From: Treponema sp. UBA4232
GTDB lineage: Bacteria; Spirochaetota; Spirochaetia; Treponematales; Treponemataceae
Length of the DNA stretch: 25,640 nt
Direction: 5' to 3'
NCBI GenBank assembly: GCA_002396325.1
Contig: DGXM01000093.1
Coordinates: forward strand, 38,781-64,420
The notes below the pieces were generated by a model that saw nothing but the letters and a program-made list of their open reading frames with translations, had not been told where the DNA came from and did no database searches. Both the position numbers and the translations under genes were made by a program. Shown piece by piece: positions 24,094-25,640 of this stretch. The stretch's first letter is position 1, and every line of letters begins with the position of its first letter.

Positions 24094-25511
24094 CCGGGTT
24101 TAATGAATATCTTGAAATGGACGATTTTTGTGCGTGGATTGACCGCTATCTGAATTTTGAAAAGACACCTAAAAAAAACATCTTCTGGCTTGAGACAATG
24201 AAGTTTCTATGCGGCAAGCTTGGAAACCCCGAGCAAAAAAGCAGATGCTTCCATGTGGCCGGTTCCAAAGGCAAGGGGTCTGTTTCTGCGATGATTTCAT
24301 CTGTTCTTGATGAAATGGGATTTTTCACAGGCGTGTATTCGTCTCCGCACATTGAGCATTTTCTTGAGCGTGTGCAGTCTGCGGACGGACCTTTTGAAAA
24401 TCGGGTGTATGAGCAGGCTGCGGAAAATGTTATGAGCTGCGTGGAAAAATGGAAGGATTTGCTTCCTGAAGGCCGGCCTCTCACTTGGTTTGAGCTTGTG
24501 ACCGTTTTTGCTATGGAATGTTATGCCATTGCAAAGTGCGATTGGGCGGTTTACGAAGTGGGGCTTGGCGGAAGACTTGATGCCACGAATGTGGTTCTGC
24601 CGGAGTGCTGCTGCATAAGTGCCATTGAAAAAGAACATACCGAGTACCTTGGCGACACAGTTGAAAAAATCGCTTTTGAAAAGGGCGGGATAATAAAAAA
24701 AGGAGTGCCGGTCGTAATCGGGCGGCAGCAGTTTGAAGGTGCCCGCAGGGTTCTCGAAAATTGTGCAAGAGAGCGAGGTGCTCCAGTTGTCGACGCAGAA
24801 TCACTTTGCAACATTTCTGAGGTAGTCTATAATAGTAGACAATATAATTCGACGGTTCTTGACAATTCTTCTAAGGTAGAATACAAAAGTGCACAATCGG
24901 ATGGTTTCGGAATTTCTTTTACGCTCTCATCACCTCTTTTTTCAAGACCGCTTCATCCTAATCTCAAGCTGCTGGGGGAATTCCAGGCTCATAATGCCGC
25001 TGTGGCCGCTCTTGCGGTAAAAACGGTTTTCCCGGATGCATCGGAGGATTTGATTGAAAAAGGTCTTTCCAAGGCTTCGATTCCCGGGAGATTCGAGATA
25101 TTGCAGGATATTTCAAGATACAGCGGATTGGAGGCCCTTGTTTTGGACGGAGCACATACAATTTCCAGCGTGACTTTTACAATGCAGACATTTGAAAAGC
25201 TTTTTTCAGGTAAAAAGGCTGTGCTTTTGTTCGGATGCGCCGCAGATAAGGATGTGCAGCACATGGCTCCGCTTTTCAAGGAACGTTTTGACGGAGTTTT
25301 TGTGACTAAGCCGGGGGAAGTGAAAGCCTGCAGTCTCAATGGAATGGACTTTGCATTTTCTGACGCCGGCATTCCTCACCAAACAATTTCCGAAACCTCT
25401 TATGCGATTGAAACGGCTCTTTCCTGCGCAATGGAAAAAGGGGCTGTCCTGCTTGTGACCGGCTCATTCTACCTTGTGTCCGAAGTAAAGAAGTATTTGC
25501 GCAAAACCTGA
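24090..25511 (+). CDS. folC: Folylpolyglutamate synthase / dihydrofolate synthase
   Basis: FolC adds glutamate to dihydropteroate or tetrahydrofolates in the cytoplasm. The 473-residue product has the Mur-ligase-like P-loop GSKGKGS at 58-64 and SSPHIEHFLERVQ at 84-96. It has GLGGRLDATN at 158-167, the EKEHTEYLGDT block at 180-190, and EKGGIIKKGVPVV. The C-terminal domain has GEFQAHNA at 296-303, PGRFEI at 332-337 and LDGAHT at 352-357, with VTGSFYLVSEV at the end. It starts within the DUF4340-like stop (ATGA overlap). A low-GC stretch in the middle, around residues 243-271, interrupts otherwise normal codon use and may be an insertion. Whether it is mono- or bifunctional cannot be told from sequence. 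Confidence 0.95.
   Translation: MTGFNEYLEMDDFCAWIDRYLNFEKTPKKNIFWLETMKFLCGKLGNPEQKSRCFHVAGSKGKGSVSAMISSVLDEMGFFTGVYSSPHIEHFLERVQSADGPFENRVYEQAAENVMSCVEKWKDLLPEGRPLTWFELVTVFAMECYAIAKCDWAVYEVGLGGRLDATNVVLPECCCISAIEKEHTEYLGDTVEKIAFEKGGIIKKGVPVVIGRQQFEGARRVLENCARERGAPVVDAESLCNISEVVYNSRQYNSTVLDNSSKVEYKSAQSDGFGISFTLSSPLFSRPLHPNLKLLGEFQAHNAAVAALAVKTVFPDASEDLIEKGLSKASIPGRFEILQDISRYSGLEALVLDGAHTISSVTFTMQTFEKLFSGKKAVLLFGCAADKDVQHMAPLFKERFDGVFVTKPGEVKACSLNGMDFAFSDAGIPHQTISETSYAIETALSCAMEKGAVLLVTGSFYLVSEVKKYLRKT
24825..24840 (+). repeat. Short inverted repeat inside folC
   Basis: GTCTA and TAGAC flank a six-base TAATAG centre within an AT-rich in-frame patch of folC (about 24816-24892). The reading frame remains open. 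It may be the remnant of a small palindromic element or simply a variable linker. Confidence 0.4.
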
Positions 25512-25535
25512 GTTTTCTTTCAAGCCGGCAACACA

Positions 25536-25640
25536 ATGAGTCAGGGCTTCAACATCAGTTCTGCTATTAGCGTTCAAAATGAGGCAGTGGGACGCAGGAA
25601 AAAAGCAGGGAGGGGCTGTCCAATAAGTTTGCCACCCGGT
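25536..25640 (+). other. Edge sequence: open frame and IS-end-like segment
   Basis: After folC the last 129 bases contain no terminator that I can see. An open frame from the ATG at 25536 runs to the edge (35 codons, starting MSQGFNISSAISVQNEA) but has no good ribosome site. Around 25611-25634 the sequence GGGGCTGTCCAATAAG followed by TTTGCC looks like the kind of end found in some insertion sequences. Neither can be confirmed without the next bases. Confidence 0.3.

Noticed and set aside
24805..24833. Promoter-like TTTGCA-17-TATAAT inside folC
   Set aside because: It lies within coding sequence with no gene to serve downstream on the plus strand within reach, and the AT-rich patch can produce TATAAT by chance.

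Overview
The window looks like a chromosomal segment of a Treponema-type spirochaete with moderate GC content. This is inference, not a database result. It rests on the cluster rpsB-tsf-frr-uppS-cdsA-dxr-rseP, which I recall in the same order in Treponema pallidum, on several exported proteins and lipoproteins of treponemal style, and on a manC-type sugar nucleotide gene and glgA nearby. Most of the window is housekeeping. There is no phage, CRISPR array, toxin-antitoxin pair or complete insertion sequence.

Layout: (1) 1-5203, minus strand. A very large acidic, disordered, motif-repeat protein runs off the left edge. It lies downstream of manC (mannose-1-phosphate guanylyltransferase) and an exported DUF6675-like protein. 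(2) 5204-8279, plus strand. A PLP aminotransferase has its own extended -10 promoter and is followed by glycogen synthase glgA, which ends in a bidirectional terminator. (3) 8280-17310, minus strand. Read in transcription order this is maf, a structured leader, rpsB, tsf, frr, uppS, cdsA, dxr, rseP and an exported beta-propeller protein. Translation elongation and recycling genes are thus joined to undecaprenyl, CDP-diacylglycerol and MEP-isoprenoid enzymes and to an intramembrane protease. (4) 17370-17548, plus strand. tRNA-Arg(CCG) has a clear promoter and terminator. (5) 17561-19162, minus strand. An exported HEAT-repeat protein and a proline-rich lipoprotein each have a recognisable promoter. 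(6) 19335-25511, plus strand. A tightly packed operon holds rnz, a GldA-like ATPase, a GldF-GldG fusion, a DUF4340-like membrane-anchored protein and folC. (7) 25512-25640. The edge carries an IS-end-like sequence.

The genes work together in recognisable ways. Dxr feeds the isoprenoid pool used by UppS to build the C55 carrier lipid. CdsA supplies CDP-diacylglycerol for phospholipids. RpsB, EF-Ts and RRF are translation factors. RNase Z would mature tRNAs such as the CCA-less tRNA-Arg found here.

The items most worth a second look are the short-motif repeats in the giant acidic protein, the fused GldFG transporter with its DUF4340 partner, an AT-rich in-frame patch inside folC, and RNA stem-loops in the rpsB leader and in the rpsB/tsf and tsf/frr gaps. 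I did not find a convincing wholly new system.
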